Assembly (NCBI GenBank): GCA_018857735.1
Contig: JABMCL010003198.1
Span: forward strand, 142,501 to 206,500
Length of the DNA: 64,000 nucleotides
Direction of reading: 5' to 3'
Origin: Alviniconcha marisindica
Taxonomy: Eukaryota; Mollusca; Gastropoda; Provannidae
Part shown: in pieces, positions 12,301 through 24,429 of the stretch
Layout of the letters: the number at the start of each line of letters is the position of its first letter
How positions within the stretch are numbered: position 1 is the first letter of the stretch
Translations under genes and position numbers: made by a program
Notes under the pieces: generated by a model
Database searches by the model: none
Told to the model about the DNA's origin: nothing
Seen by the model: only the letters and a program-made list of their open reading frames with translations

Positions 12301-15300
12301 CACACATGTAAGCATTGGGCACATCCACTTCGGATACAAAATAGTTCTGTCATGATTCAAATTATTCTGGCTCTATCTTTGCTGGCATTTCGCATCGTGG
12401 GCAGCTATAAAGAAACACATGATACAATCCGAGCTGTCACTTACAAACATACCTCCATTTCAGTACCAACAACAAAATGACATATGACTGACAATTTTTC
12501 AGATACTAATGGCATAAGGCTGAGGCTGGAGGAAGGATGCAGAAAACTGAGTCTTGGAGTGTCGGATTTGCTTACACTGAACTAAACAAAAATGATAACA
12601 CACAGGATTAAACTGTGGATACAAACAACAAAATTAAAACTTAAAAATCTTCTGGCTAGATACGTTCACATACACACACACACACACACAGAGATATATA
12701 GAAGGAACTGGACCTATGTCAACATTAAAAGATTCTGTCCTCATCAGCAATGAAAGCACCATAATTACCCCCACTAGCTTTGTGCGTTAGCCAGGCATGC
12801 TTGGTGACAATCTGCCGGTACAGCTCTTGTCCCTCAGTGTCAAATGTCACTGTGTCCAGATTCTTCACTTGATCTTCAAAACCCTGTCAGACACCAGCAA
12901 TACAGCTTTTCAAACCATGACTAAACTATTCAAACACATGTACATATATCTATAGATATTTATATCTATATATCTGCATGCCTGTGTGTGTGTGCATGCA
13001 CACATGCACACCCACACACACACACACACGCACACACACATATGCACACATGCATGCACTCTCTCTTTGTAGGTGTATACTGCATATGTGTATGTTAATA
13101 ATAATAACAGAGAATATTTATGATGCATGTCATATCAAGAAACACAATATCATTAGACATGTACAATAGCACACCTATACTGACATATCCCTCAACCCAC
13201 GCACACACACACATTTTGTGTGTGTTGTTGTTGTCTAATATCACCTCGATGTGAACAGACATAAAATAAAATATTGATTGACTGACATACGTGCGCGCAC
13301 ACACAATATTGTATTAACAGAGCAGAAAATATACCAGAGGGGGGACTGTAAAAGATTAGAAGCCATGTAGTAAGAAATGAGTCATTAGGGCTTGTTAAAA
13401 TGAGGTCTGAGACTCAGAATGGTAAAGCCTGTAACTTGCATGGAAGAGCATTCCTGGCAGTGGGGAGAATGTGAGAATGACCTCTAACTTAATCAATGAC
13501 ATGGTGACCTAATGGCTTACCTTTGAGGTCACCATGCTGTTTCTAAATGCAATGATGTCAAATTTGGTTGTTTCCATGTGTTCTGGAGAATAAAACAAGC
13601 AATTAAAACATACAAAGCTTAATAAAATATTTCACAGACAATGATACCTCTAATGTGCTCATTCTACATGCAGCCACCCCCCCCTCCCCTCATCCCACTT
13701 TCACTGCCACTCCCCCTTGCCCCCCCCTCCCCCCATGCACACACACACACAGTCACACCATGCAGTTTATCTTACATTAGTACCATAGTTCACCCATTCA
13801 TTTAAATCCAAACAGCACATACAAAAATATATGATCACCACACCCTCTACCACCACCCCACACAGTGAAAAAAGCAAGAAAGAGAGAAGTCCAGAGAACA
13901 AGAAACAGAAACAAAGTGAACAACTAGATAAACAAACCAGGACATAACAAAACAAAGAATGGGTGACTCACTCACTTCTTGATGTGCGAACACCTTGCGA
14001 CTTGTAGTCATCAATTTCCTTGTCCTTGGCAATGATTATGGTTATCAGCTCTTTCTGTCGTCTAAACAGCTCAGACACCATGGCCAGCAGTGGCACAGTC
14101 AGATGATCCCTGGCCTGTGGAGCAGTCAAAACATCACAGGAGACAAATTCTGCTGTTTCAAACTGCTCCTCAATCCCCCCCCCCCTCCCACCTCATATCC
14201 TTCCCCTCTCCACCCCACCCTCCACCCATCCCTTCCTCTCTAGGTCTCATTCGGGTTGCTGCTGCGACTGCAGTGGGACTCCTGATGAAAGGGTTTTCAA
14301 ACCATGACTTAGCTATGGACACCTTAAAAATGAAGCAAAAAGGGTCTCAAAAGGCCAGGGTGGTCTCCCTTAAGGGGTTCCTTTGCATAGAAGCAGGAAC
14401 AGAGGAATTTCATGAACATTTTGGTCTCAAAAGTAGGTGAGATGCACCAGGGTGGTTTGTTCTTCTTGTTTTGTTTTGTTTCTTCTTGTTTTTCCTCCCA
14501 TGTGGACAGTGTTTTGAGGATTTTGGAGAGGGGTTGGTGAGGGATCTGAAGTATGTTTAGGGGATGGGGAGGGATGATAAACATGATTAAAGTTTGCTTG
14601 TGACTGAACTCTGCAGAGCTGGCCTCATACCTAAACGACTGAAACTGAAAGGATTAACAAGACATTTACCCTTCTTTTTTTCTTCTGTTTCTGCTTCTTC
14701 TTTACTTTTTTTCTTCTTCTTTTTTTGATGGGGGGGGGGGGGGAGTCAATGCTACACCACGCTGCACACACCATAGCACTATAATCAGGTTGCAGCACAC
14801 TGCACACACCATAGCACTATAATCAGGTTACAGCACACTACACACACCATAGCACTATAATCAGGCAACAGCACACTACACACACCATAGCACTATAATC
14901 AGCCTACAGCACACTGCACACACCATAGCACTATGATAAGCCTACAGCACACTATACACACCAGAGCCCTATGAGCAGGCGACAGCACATTGCACACACC
15001 ATAGCACTATGGCTATAAGCAGGCAACAGCACACTGTACACACCATAGCACAGTACTAGCAGACGGTTACAGCACATTCCACACACCACAGCACAGTACT
15101 AGCAGATGGTTACAGCACATTCCACACACCATAGCATAGAACTAGCAGCCATAACACTGTACTAGCAGATGGTTACAGCACATTCCACACACCATAGCAT
15201 AGAACTAGCAGCCATAACACTGTACTAGCAGATGGTTACAGCACATTCCACACACCATAGCATAGTACTAGCAGCCATAACACAGTACTAGCAGATGGTT

Positions 15301-16086
15301 ACAGCACATTCCACACACCATAGCATAGTACTAGCAGCCATAACACAGTACTAGCAGATGGTTACAGACCATAGCACTATCAGCCGGCTACAGCATCTTG
15401 CACATACCATAGGACTAACTGACAGTTACAGCACATTGCACACACCATAGCTAAAGCTATCAGCTGGTTACAGAACATTGTAAGCACCACATGTGTCATG
15501 TATTACCAGCAGGCTACTGCACATCGTACACAACATAGTTTTATCACTATTACTAAGTATTAGTATCAGTCTGTGTACAGCACACTGCGCACCCATACCT
15601 CTACAGGCTTGTTTCAGCATTTTGCACAGCACTGTACAGTTCATTGCAAACACCATAGTTGCTAGCACTAACAGTAACACCATAGAGCTCTCTAGATAAA
15701 GGTATCAGTTGGGTCATACCACACTGTACACATACAGCTAGCTTTATCAACTAGTTTACAGCACATTGCACACACCATAGAACTATCAGCAGGCTTAGCG
15801 TGGAAGTTCCACACAAATGGCATGCCAGCCAGAGTGGAGGCGATGTTAAAAACCATCTTCTGACCAGCACCATCCTCAGTGTCTTTGAAGTCAACAGACA
15901 GCTTGGTCCCCTTGGTAGGCTTGTCAAGGTTTAGTTTGATCTGGTCAAGTATCTTGCTGATTGGTGCTTCTATACTGGGGTTCAGTTTCTGAAGATGCAG
16001 AAAGAATCTGAGAATCAAGACTTTTGACACACACTCAATGATTCATGCACACGTGCACTCTCACCAATCCATCCCCACCCCCACAT

Positions 16087-16145
<59 letters not shown>

Positions 16146-16288
16146 ACCACACACATGCATGCACACACATGCTCACACACACTGTTCTGGATCCTTTTAA
16201 TATTTTAGTTTGATAAAGTCTAAGAGTAAGAGGGTGTTAGTCGTGCAGACTTATCATCTATTACTAAAAGAAAACACAGCACCCCTTC

Positions 16289-16335
<47 letters not shown>

Positions 16336-16454
16336 TAATAGTAATAATATGTCTACAGGCATCCAACACAGTGAGTTAAAATAACAATTGTACTTGCTTG
16401 CAAATCTACCCCAAATATAGTCCATTGTGACCAACCATTTGCTCACTGTGTGTA

Positions 16455-16515
<61 letters not shown>

Positions 16516-17049
16516 AGACCCAGGCCGCATACAATCAAGTGACATATTGCACACGCACACACACACAGTCTGAGGATGTGTGCATAAGCGTACATGCACA
16601 CACACACACACACACACATGCTCATATACATAACACCTACCCTACCACACTAACAACTATTAATACTGTTCTCTCTGTAAGTAATGTTCAGTGCTTGTTT
16701 GCTCTTTATTGTTTTTCAGCGTTTGTTTGTTTGCCTGGAACTCTTAGTTTAATCACAGCAATGACCATTCAGTCTCGGAGATTCTCTCTAAAATCCTACT
16801 AGCACTGTTTAATGTCAAACACTGACATACTCATGATACGGTACGACATACCTCGATTCTTCTCTTCAACGCCTTGTCCTCCAGAGACTCAAACCAGAAA
16901 GATGTCAAGTCGGTTATCAGCACTTCATAAGATTTGTCTGAAAACTTCACCTTAATCAGGAGATTTTCTCCATCGACATCAACTCTTTGCCATGGGCAAG
17001 CTTCGAGACTCGGCTTCCAGCGCCGCCTCCATTCTGTCTCTGTTGCCAT
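9322..17049 (-). CDS. NHEJ1: XLF/Cernunnos, non-homologous end-joining factor 1
   Basis: Seven exons on the minus strand: 16852-17049, 15776-15988, 13976-14114, 13521-13582, 12769-12883, 11732-11940, 9322-9420. All introns are GT-AG and all phases agree, giving about 344 residues (human 299). XLF pairs with XRCC4 in the nucleus and bridges broken DNA ends for ligase IV. The head domain (1-130) carries the diagnostic GMPFVWNFH, matching GLPFYWNFH of human XLF. The following 20 residues align with human XLF without a gap across the exon 2/3 join, then a coiled-coil helix ends in KDKEIDDYKSQG. The last exon ends KKQDKKKKKKLAF, a basic tail with terminal aromatic residue like the Ku-binding motif of XLF. 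The ATG at 17047-17049 is preceded by an in-frame TGA at 17101-17103. Human Leu115 (XRCC4 contact) aligns with Met122. Exon 6 encodes a low-complexity SPSKSPAKSPG linker. Exons 4-6 diverge most and rest on splice phase. Confidence 0.92.
9421..9795 (-). repeat. Duplicated splice-acceptor segment of NHEJ1 exon 7
   Basis: The 29 bp abutting exon 7 (plus-strand 9421-9449, CTGAAAGAAAAAGCAGTGCA onward) recur exactly at 9463-9491, a period of 42 bp. A diverged copy lies at 9740-9766 and a shorter one near 9780. On the gene strand each copy is a polypyrimidine tract plus CAG, so the true acceptor has decoys upstream. Confidence 0.85.
10165..10595. repeat. Degenerate about 60-bp repeat, diverged edge of the 45-bp array
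   Basis: Units with CACATCCACAAACCTYCRTGG and CTGACATGTACCACRAATCA recur about every 60 bp at 10180, 10245, 10310 and onward. The ACAAACCT and GACATGT blocks resemble those of the neighbouring 45-bp array, suggesting one family with a homogenised core and a decayed edge. Confidence 0.7.
10596..11745 (-). repeat. 45-bp minisatellite built on the NHEJ1 exon 6 donor
   Basis: About 26 units of 45 bp. On the gene strand each unit holds CCCTGCCAAGGTTTGTGTGC, identical to the exon 6 3' end plus its donor (AAG, then GTTTGT). Each unit also contains TTGCTCTGACATCAG, an acceptor-like string. A 315-bp, seven-unit higher-order repeat is visible: the same variant pattern starts at 10971 and 11286, and again at 11601. 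The frame of exon 6 stays open through about seven units to a TAG at 11417-11419, and the same TAG variant recurs one higher-order period away at 11102-11104. Plus-strand frames through the array are artefacts. Confidence 0.9.
13395..13475 (+). mobile_element. Possible degenerate tRNA-like SINE head
   Basis: GACTCAGAATGGTAAAGCC followed by CTTGCATGGAAGAG resembles a decayed tRNA-Ala A box and anticodon arm. No clear B box is present. It lies in NHEJ1 intron 4. Confidence 0.25.
14755..15790 (-). repeat. 38-bp and 63-bp tandem array built on the NHEJ1 exon 2 donor
   Basis: The left part (14770-15050) is a 38-bp unit with CACACACCATAGCACTATAA. The middle (15050-15370) is a 63-bp unit with CAGTACTAGCAGATGGTTAC, and the right part is degenerate. 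The array ends on the exon 2/intron 2 junction itself: at 15765-15785 the plus strand reads CACACACCATAGAACTATC, so on the gene strand every unit repeats CTATG followed by GTGTGTGC, the real donor context. Confidence 0.85.
16090..16515. repeat. Microsatellites in NHEJ1 intron 1
   Basis: (CA)n at 16090-16142, (CA)n at 16289-16332 and (TA)n at 16458-16513, with more CA at 16550-16618. Confidence 0.95.
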
Positions 17050-18426
17050 CGCGGTCAAACGATTGTCTTGCCGGCGAGCTAAGTTAAAAACTACCGGATG
17101 TCATTGGTTTGGACTTCCAAGGGCAATAATGCTGTCTTCATAGGAAATGAATGTGGCAGGAGTTAGCTATCTTGCTTCACTGTGATTCATGTGAGTCACA
17201 CAAACGGTACACATTGCACCATATGCACTGGCTTGCCCTTCTTTCAAAATGAGGACATGTGAACGGTTTTCGATAAATGGGAGCAATCGTCAGCCGACAA
17301 TAAAATTGAAGGAAAACCAATAACTTAATTTGATTTTCGTCTACATGTCTCTAAGATTTAACGGTGCAAGCAAAAATAAATATATAAACAAATTAATAAT
17401 AATAATAAATAAAGTTGATCAACTGTGTTTCCAACTTGGTCAAATACGGCCTTTTTAAGTGGTATACCATATACTTTTTTACGTGTGCTTTTCACCACTG
17501 ATTGGGCCTACATACGCCGTGCACAGACCTCTTTTTCTTCTTCACAAATGACGTCACAAGAGTCATGAGTGATTGCAAACTGATCGGGCATAGTCTATTT
17601 TTTATTTATTTTTTATTATTGATGTTGAGATTTCACGGCTGATGTTGGTGGAGGCACAGTCGAAGCCTGCAGAATGTCAAAAGGAAACGCTCTCAGTTGG
17701 TAATGCACACTATTTGCGTGACATTTTGACGATAGTGTTTCCAGTGGCCCAACCTTTGTCGCCGTGTGAATATTTGTCTGAAAAGTGCTCAATATTTTTG
17801 TACAGTTTGCGTGCTTGGTTTTGGGACTCCAACACATTGAGTTAATACATATCTGTTTTAATTCAAGAAGATAAAGAAGCAGGGGAAGTCTGCATGGAGC
17901 TGTTTTCGGTAATTGCCAAAATAATCCATTCCGATACAGACAGTTTTTAGTTATGAACTCTGTCTGCAAATGAATTTGTGCACATTCACATATTTGTTCA
18001 TATTAAGTACACTTAATTGCCATAGTTACCAACACTTAAAGTCCAGATTCAAGCAATTTCCAACTCAGCTCCGAAACATCTCGACTTCACAATTATTCCG
18101 TTACTGTGGAATGTTTACAAGTTTTCACAGAAGCACAAATCACGGCAGGGACAAAACTACCGCGCTGTTTTGCGCGAGAGGTTGTTTCCCCCTTTCCTAA
18201 GTTAGCGAGCACGTTTTCGCGTTAATTTACACAAGGCAATGGGGATCCTCCGTGCCGCTAGGAGACAGCCAAATATTTGAGTGCGTAGGCGAATTGGGGC
18301 GTGTCACGTCGCTCGAAATGTAAATCACAGTTAGAGGAAGGACCAAAGAGAGAGGGACGGGTGTTGATTTTTTTCTAGATTTTTGCAAATAAGGTTATAT
18401 AATATAAATCGAGGCTTTGATGCGGC
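17050..18426. promoter_or_regulatory. Candidate divergent promoter region between NHEJ1 and a plus-strand transcript
   Basis: The sequence between the NHEJ1 start codon and a GC/CpG-richer stretch at 18140-18640. A plus-strand TATATAA lies at 18396-18402, about 30 bp before a plausible initiation zone near 18427. No TATA is evident for NHEJ1, as is usual for repair genes. Placement is inferred from gene orientation and composition only. Confidence 0.4.
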
Positions 18427-18642
18427 TGTGGACGTCGTCTGCTTGACTGGGCCTCAGGTTGAATGAACACGAGAAAATTCGCCGCTCTTTAGGCCTGGCT
18501 GCGATAGACAGCCTGGCGCGCTAAAAGTCGGTGGGGGCGATTTGGCGTCTACGCTTTAGCTTACGGTGTGCAGCCGGCGACGTGATTCGGTCGCATCTCA
18601 TCAAATCTCTGCCCATAGAGACGACGGCGGGAGTGTGAACAG
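18427..18642 (+). other. Candidate non-coding first exon for the PAQR gene
   Basis: GC- and CpG-rich sequence downstream of a TATATAA, ending in GTGTGAACAG followed by GTGAGG (donor at 18643). The next convincing plus-strand acceptor attached to a coding exon is at 38220. Joining the two would give a 19.6-kb leader intron. This is inference; another short plus-strand gene or extra leader exons are possible. Confidence 0.3.
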
Positions 18643-18792
18643 GTGAGGATGTCTCCGAGTCCGAGTTTCCATTACGTGTTCTCTCGGTCATTCATATTGA
18701 ATAATTGATATTGGTACTGTTACTGGTGTTATACTGCTGGCTTACAAGTTACATAGTATTAAATACAGAGTTTGAGTGCTTCGCTTACAGTA

Positions 18793-18925
18793 AGTCTTGG
18801 TAAAGTAAACATGGTGCTTAACGTCCACAGAAACCATGAGGCTTATTACACAATATTAGGGAATGAGTGTGGTGATTAAATACGCTGAAGACTGACAACG
18901 GGAGGGGGTCAGGAGGAGGGAGGGG
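18793..18925 (-). mobile_element. SINE 3' fragment, minus orientation
   Basis: The minus strand reads AATAAGCCTCATGGTTTCTG, then TGGACGTTAAGCACCATG and TTTACTT. This matches the tail of the copy at 5265-5562 and the fragment at 55010-55085. Confidence 0.7.
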
Positions 18926-20082
18926 TCACAAAAAACTGGTGAACACCAATAGGCAATACTGTTAGGTGAAAAACTGAGTAGCCTCAGCATATTATATATA
19001 TATAACTATATATATATATATATATATATGTTTCCTACATCACAACATACAACCACACCAGCCTGGCTTCTGCACTTCAGCTTCAGGGACTCCACCCAGT
19101 ATACATAATGGAAATATATATATTATGATTATATTTATAACCGTCACAGTACCCTTGTCACCAGGAACTGACTTGCGCCTTTAGTTCCTGGTCCTAATGT
19201 TAGAAACAGAACATTTTGAAATTCCAAAGAATAATGACATTGTCACAATGTCAGATGGGTGGTGGTACTGGTAGTGGTACTGGTTGGTACCTTGACCTTG
19301 TAGAACTTTGTATTTTATTTTTAAGGCAGAGATTTTAGTGCAAAAGGCTGTCTCAGCTTTCATGTCTATATAGTATACATAAAAATCATATAAATGTTAA
19401 AATGATCAAACTAAACTTAAATAATATTGCTTATTAGAATACAAATTATTCACAGTTGTGACAGTATGTTTTTATGGACGAGACTTGTTTGTAATGTTAC
19501 TGAGTACATGATCCTTATGTTTTGCTAAAAAAAGAAGAAAAGAAAAAAGATAGTTTGGTCAGCATTACTCACTTTCTCAGGGCCCAGGAGTATGATTATG
19601 ACTATGAGGCTATTGGACATCAAACAGCATGTTTTTCTTATTTCATGTGATAATATTAATTATTATTATTGGTTAAGTTGCAGGGTGATTGCAAAATTCT
19701 GTGTATGCATGCATTCAATTAACTTGTGATGATGATGAATGCTTACAAATCTTTCTGTCTGTCTGTCAGTTTCTGTCTGTCTGTCTCTCTCTGTCTCTCT
19801 CTTGCTCTCTCTCTCTCTCATGTCTGTGTCTGGCCAGGTCGTACAGTTTATTTATAACTATACTCATTGTAATTGTATGAGTAATACTGAAGATGAGAAG
19901 TCACAATCGCATCCTGTGTCCAAGCAATGAATGGGCTGAATGTACAGTTGTTCTCAAACAAGTGTGCATTAAGAGTGCCCAGTGTGTGTCTAGTGAAATC
20001 TCATTATATGACTTGAACTTTGAGTCTTTGTATAAAATTTAGACTGCTGTTCCCTGAATGAATGGACCAGGCAGTAGAAGGG

Positions 20083-20180
20083 GCTAGGAGTAGGATAGCT
20101 CAGTGGGTAGAGTGTCTGAAAAGCCAGGCACAATACTGACAAAGGTTCAAGTCCCCAGTGCAGCAAGGCACTTTTCTCCC
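20083..20180 (+). mobile_element. tRNA-derived SINE head
   Basis: GGATAGCTCAGTGGGTAGAG (A box) at 20094 and AAGGTTCAAGTCCCC (B box) at 20141 are spaced as in a tRNA, but the anticodon region does not fold properly. It is probably a SINE head rather than a tRNA gene. Confidence 0.6.
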
Positions 20181-20520
20181 AAATTTCAATGCTGATTCTC
20201 TTACAATACAGAGTCCCCCATGTGCAATTGCATACATCAAGTTGATCAACATCTGTGCACACATTAAAAATCTGAAATACTGGCATAGTCACTAGTGGCA
20301 ACCCTACCATTGTTTGGACACATGAAAATACTGCACATGGGTAGTGCTGTTCTTGTGGATTGCTGTGCCTTACCACCAGGTAAGATAAACCAAATTTCCT
20401 GCAAGGGACAAACAAGTACTAAAAAAGGTAAAATTGTAAAAAATAAATATAGATTTTACATAATTTATGTATTTTTCACATGATACATGACTTGTTAACA
20501 GTTAGTCCTACATTCTACTT

Positions 20521-20587
20521 GCCTTGATATAACGATAATGGTTGACTGAGTGTAAAATACCAAGTAAGCAAGTTACTTACTCCTACA
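20521..20587 (+). repeat. SINE-tail-like fragment
   Basis: TTGATATAACGATAATGG, then TTGACTGAGTGTAAAATACC and a TTACTTACT run, the common tail pattern of this window. Confidence 0.6.
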
Positions 20588-22860
20588 TGTGTATTCTACA
20601 TGTATGAAATATTCATATTCCTCTGCACCACACATTTATAGAAATAGTAGTAGTAAAACTTAAACTTGTATGGTACTGTTAGTGTTACTAATTGCTATAG
20701 CTAAAACATTAACAGTTAATAATACACATGTTTAGATGTTGCTTTAAAACTCAGTAAGTGATAGTGATATTTAATTTAGTCTAAAATAGGTCCCTAGTTG
20801 TTTTATTAGCTCAGGGATGATGAGAACAAACAGACATAGTTGGTAATGGTATGCTGTGTTGTGTGTGGTGAATTATTATGTTGTATGTGATGAGGGACAT
20901 GAACATTAAAAAACTTCACACAATGGCAATGCTTTGGTGCCCACTTCTTCAGATCATGAAAAGCTCTTGCCTTCTTGAACAACCTTTTCAGTCCGTCCAC
21001 ACTGATCATTTATTTATTATACAGATCTGTGCAATAATGCCTTTAAAATAATAATTCATCAATTATAGACCTGTGATTTTCCAGCATCATTCACATTGCA
21101 TCATTGGAGAAGACCCTTCTTTGTTTTAGACTTTTTTCTTCTTTCATGGCCAACTTCCTACCCACTATCCAAATAATGTGTATATATGCACATCCACCTA
21201 GTTAATAATATCACTGTGTATACCCAAGCATACTGCGCATGAAGATTTATATTTGTTGTAACTCTACAGATTAATAGATGTGATGAATTTTATGAAGTTG
21301 CTATCAGTAGTATCATCATCATCACAATTTAACCTCTGTGACTGATAATGCAAGTACTCTGGGAAAGTTAAGCAGTACTCACTAAATGATACTCAGCAGT
21401 AAGGAAAATCAATGCAAGTTAGGGCTGTACACAGCAGATGATTACTAAAGGTAGTGGTGTTTGAAACTGCTGACTGCCACTGGGCTGACAGGCTATGAAC
21501 ACAGAGAGAGGGGGATTGATTCTCAGAGTCTGGTTCAGTGGTTGTTAATTCAGTATAATTTATTGCATTTGTAATTAGTCTGCTTCATAAGGCATCAGCT
21601 AAAATAATACACACATAAAAACCAATTTAAGGATGAAGAAGGAAGAATGGTATTGGTAATTCTTTCTTCTTCTGTTTTTCCTCTTCTCTTTTTCTTTTCT
21701 TCTAATAAGCATGATAATTGAAAAGAGTATTACTATTATTGTCTGTTTTGAACTGGGCAGGCTAATAACCTTAGCTGCCTGTATGGTCTTGCTTTATGAT
21801 ATCATTATCAATGTGGTTGCATTCCACTTCTTAATTAACACCAAGTTGCCTCTGATTCTGAAGAGATTACTTTCAGAAACTGGACACCACAAAGTGGCAG
21901 AAGAGTGAGCTTAGAATTGAGATATTGTATAGATAGAGATAGATAGATAGATCTATTCACCAACAATAGGTTTGCATTAAGATCGGTTGCAGCAGTTCTG
22001 TTTCTATGTTTCATTAATTTTGGTTGAGCCAATTATAAAGACGAGAGCCAACTTGTTTGCCGGGTACATGTGTTGTTGGGAACTGCAACTTTTGAACAGA
22101 AGAGAAAGGATGGCTGAAGTGGTATTATTCTGAATATTCTAAGCAAACCACCATTGATTCAACTAACACTTGTGGTTGAGACTTAGAAGGATTCATATTT
22201 TTCTGCTTTGCACAAGGTCATAATTTGAAAGTATATATATATAATTAATGAATAAAAGTATATAAATAATGAATTATTAGATGGTTGAATCAGGCTGTAT
22301 TCTACAAGTGGAGTGGGCAAGCAATACACAGCTGATAACAAAAGAATCACATGCATGGCCTCTGAGGCTCCATCCTATGAATCTCAGTGATGCATTGTTT
22401 CTGGAATAATATTAAGGGGTCCAGAAAGTGGGAAGGCAGTACTTACTCAGTTTCAGGCAGTTGGGTAACCAGGAAGATTTTTTTTTTTCTTTAAAGATTT
22501 TTCTTGCCACTAAGTCTAAAGACATCACTCTTTAAATAGTCTCATTTCCGGTGTTCTCCACAGCAAACAATTGAGCGGCTGTGGTAGAACTGGCAGATTG
22601 CCTGGCTGGCCAGATTTCAACTGCATTCTTCTTCAGTTCTAGACCCAGTGTTGTAGATGTGGCTGATTAACTTGGAGCTTCTAGGTCTGTTCAGTTCTGG
22701 CATCAATTACTGGCAGGGCTAATAGTAATAGCCTGCTCCTGTGGTATGCATTGCCATTGGCAGCGGCTGTTGGTGGTCATGAAGCTATACTGGTTTTTGT
22801 GTTCAACAAAAGTGCATCTGGATTCAGTAGAGGTGGTTGATTAAAACAAAGGGTTGGTTG

Positions 22861-22918
<58 letters not shown>

Positions 22919-24429
22919 TGTGTGTCTGTGAGTGTGACTGAGTGTGTTTCCTGGTCCTTGATGTTGCACTTACACTGTTACTGTGTTAGTCAGAAGAATG
23001 AACTTTGGCATTTGGTTTTAAATACTGGCCGGGCACACCGTGTGGTATGTGTGCACCTGACCAGGGTGTGTCATGGAGGTGGTCTCGCGCTAGTGCTGGT
23101 CTCACATGAGGGTACTTTTTCATCAGGAGTGGTATTGTTGCATCTGTCATGTCCCTCATCAGTTACACTTACAGCTTGTCTGCCTTTGCTTCTCATTTCT
23201 GTCTTCCTGGTCTGTTCAGTTTACCTTCACCAGTTTTCTTCCATGTATAACTATAGAGAAGAGCGAATCAAAACCTTCTGACTTCTTATCTGATGTCTGG
23301 CATTTTGCCCTGAACCCTTGCAATTGCCAGATTGAGCATGGTGTTATTGTTAAATAACTTGAGAATAAGTTGTCTTTTGAAGGTGTCACCAGACATCAGT
23401 AGCTAGGCAGTAAAAGTAGTTTCTTGTGACAGTCTTCCATGAGGTTCACACTGGTCACACAGGTGTGATGGTCTCTTGTGAGGGTGTGTAATCTTTCAGC
23501 AGGGGTGATCTCTGGACAGTGGTGATCTTTCTTGAGTGTGGTCATGGTGCATTGCAACTTTATCATGGCCTTTCAGTAAAGTTTCATCAGTGCTTCCATT
23601 CAGCTGATTTCCATGCATATGTTTTATATAGATCATCTGTGTGCAACTCCATAATCATAGTTTGGCATGGTATTGTGCTTCAGTTGGACACTGTGCCTGC
23701 TACTTTCTAAAAGTGCTGCTAGTGCTACTAGTAGTAGTCCTTTGGAGTTAGGATAGTGATTAACAAGTTGGCCTGGACACATTGTGCAATCAGATTTACC
23801 AAATTTTCGCATGGATCAGAAATCAGGTGAGATTTCCATACAGGTGTAATCAAATTGATCCAGGTTTTCCTTCATAGTTTACATAAGGGTTCATTACATA
23901 CAACCGGTGGCAGCGCATACACTTTTCCATTCCAGTGCACAGGTGGTAGGCACTCATGACCACTGTAATACCTGTTACACAAGTATTGGCTTGCAGCAGC
24001 TATGTGTTTGGCAAGGGTCCAGACTGAAGCTCCCCATTTTCCCTTAAAGGGGTGGTTATAAAGTTATTGGGCCTGTCTTCAGGCTGTGGCCCATGCAGAC
24101 TGGAGTTAGGCAGGAGAAAGAAGTACCTACAGCATAACAGATGACAGTGCTGCTGGCCTGGATGTTATGACATTCTGGCTGAAATCATTCCAGGAAAATA
24201 AGGTATTGTAATGGGCAGAGTAACCCGTCTCAATAATGAAACAACAGCAACAATATTTTTAGCACAGTTTATGAGTTGGGTGGTTGATGTTGTTTTTAGC
24301 ACTTTTGAGTTATAAAATATACTTTAACATGCAAAGCTGATCAACTGATGCTGTAGACAGGTAGGCTGTTAGGATTGATCAGGCAGGGGAAATATAGCAT
24401 GTATGGGTGCATGCAAAATGTGTACTTTT

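Larger units (their letters stand above)
18643..24400. other. Repeat-bearing non-coding stretch (possible PAQR leader intron)
   Basis: No coding exon recognised. It contains (TA)n at 19000-19028, a (CT)/(GTCT)n tract at 19755-19820, (TG)n then (AG)n at 22862-22914, and a loosely repeated GGTGTG/TGGTCTC region at 23040-23530. Confidence 0.5.

Noticed and set aside
14755..15790. CRISPR-like array of direct repeats
   Set aside because: Units are contiguous tandem copies without unique spacers, in a eukaryotic intron.
17047..17058. NHEJ1 start at an upstream TTG (17058)
   Set aside because: The ATG at 17047-17049 has a purine at -3 and G at +4 and matches the usual XLF N-terminal length.
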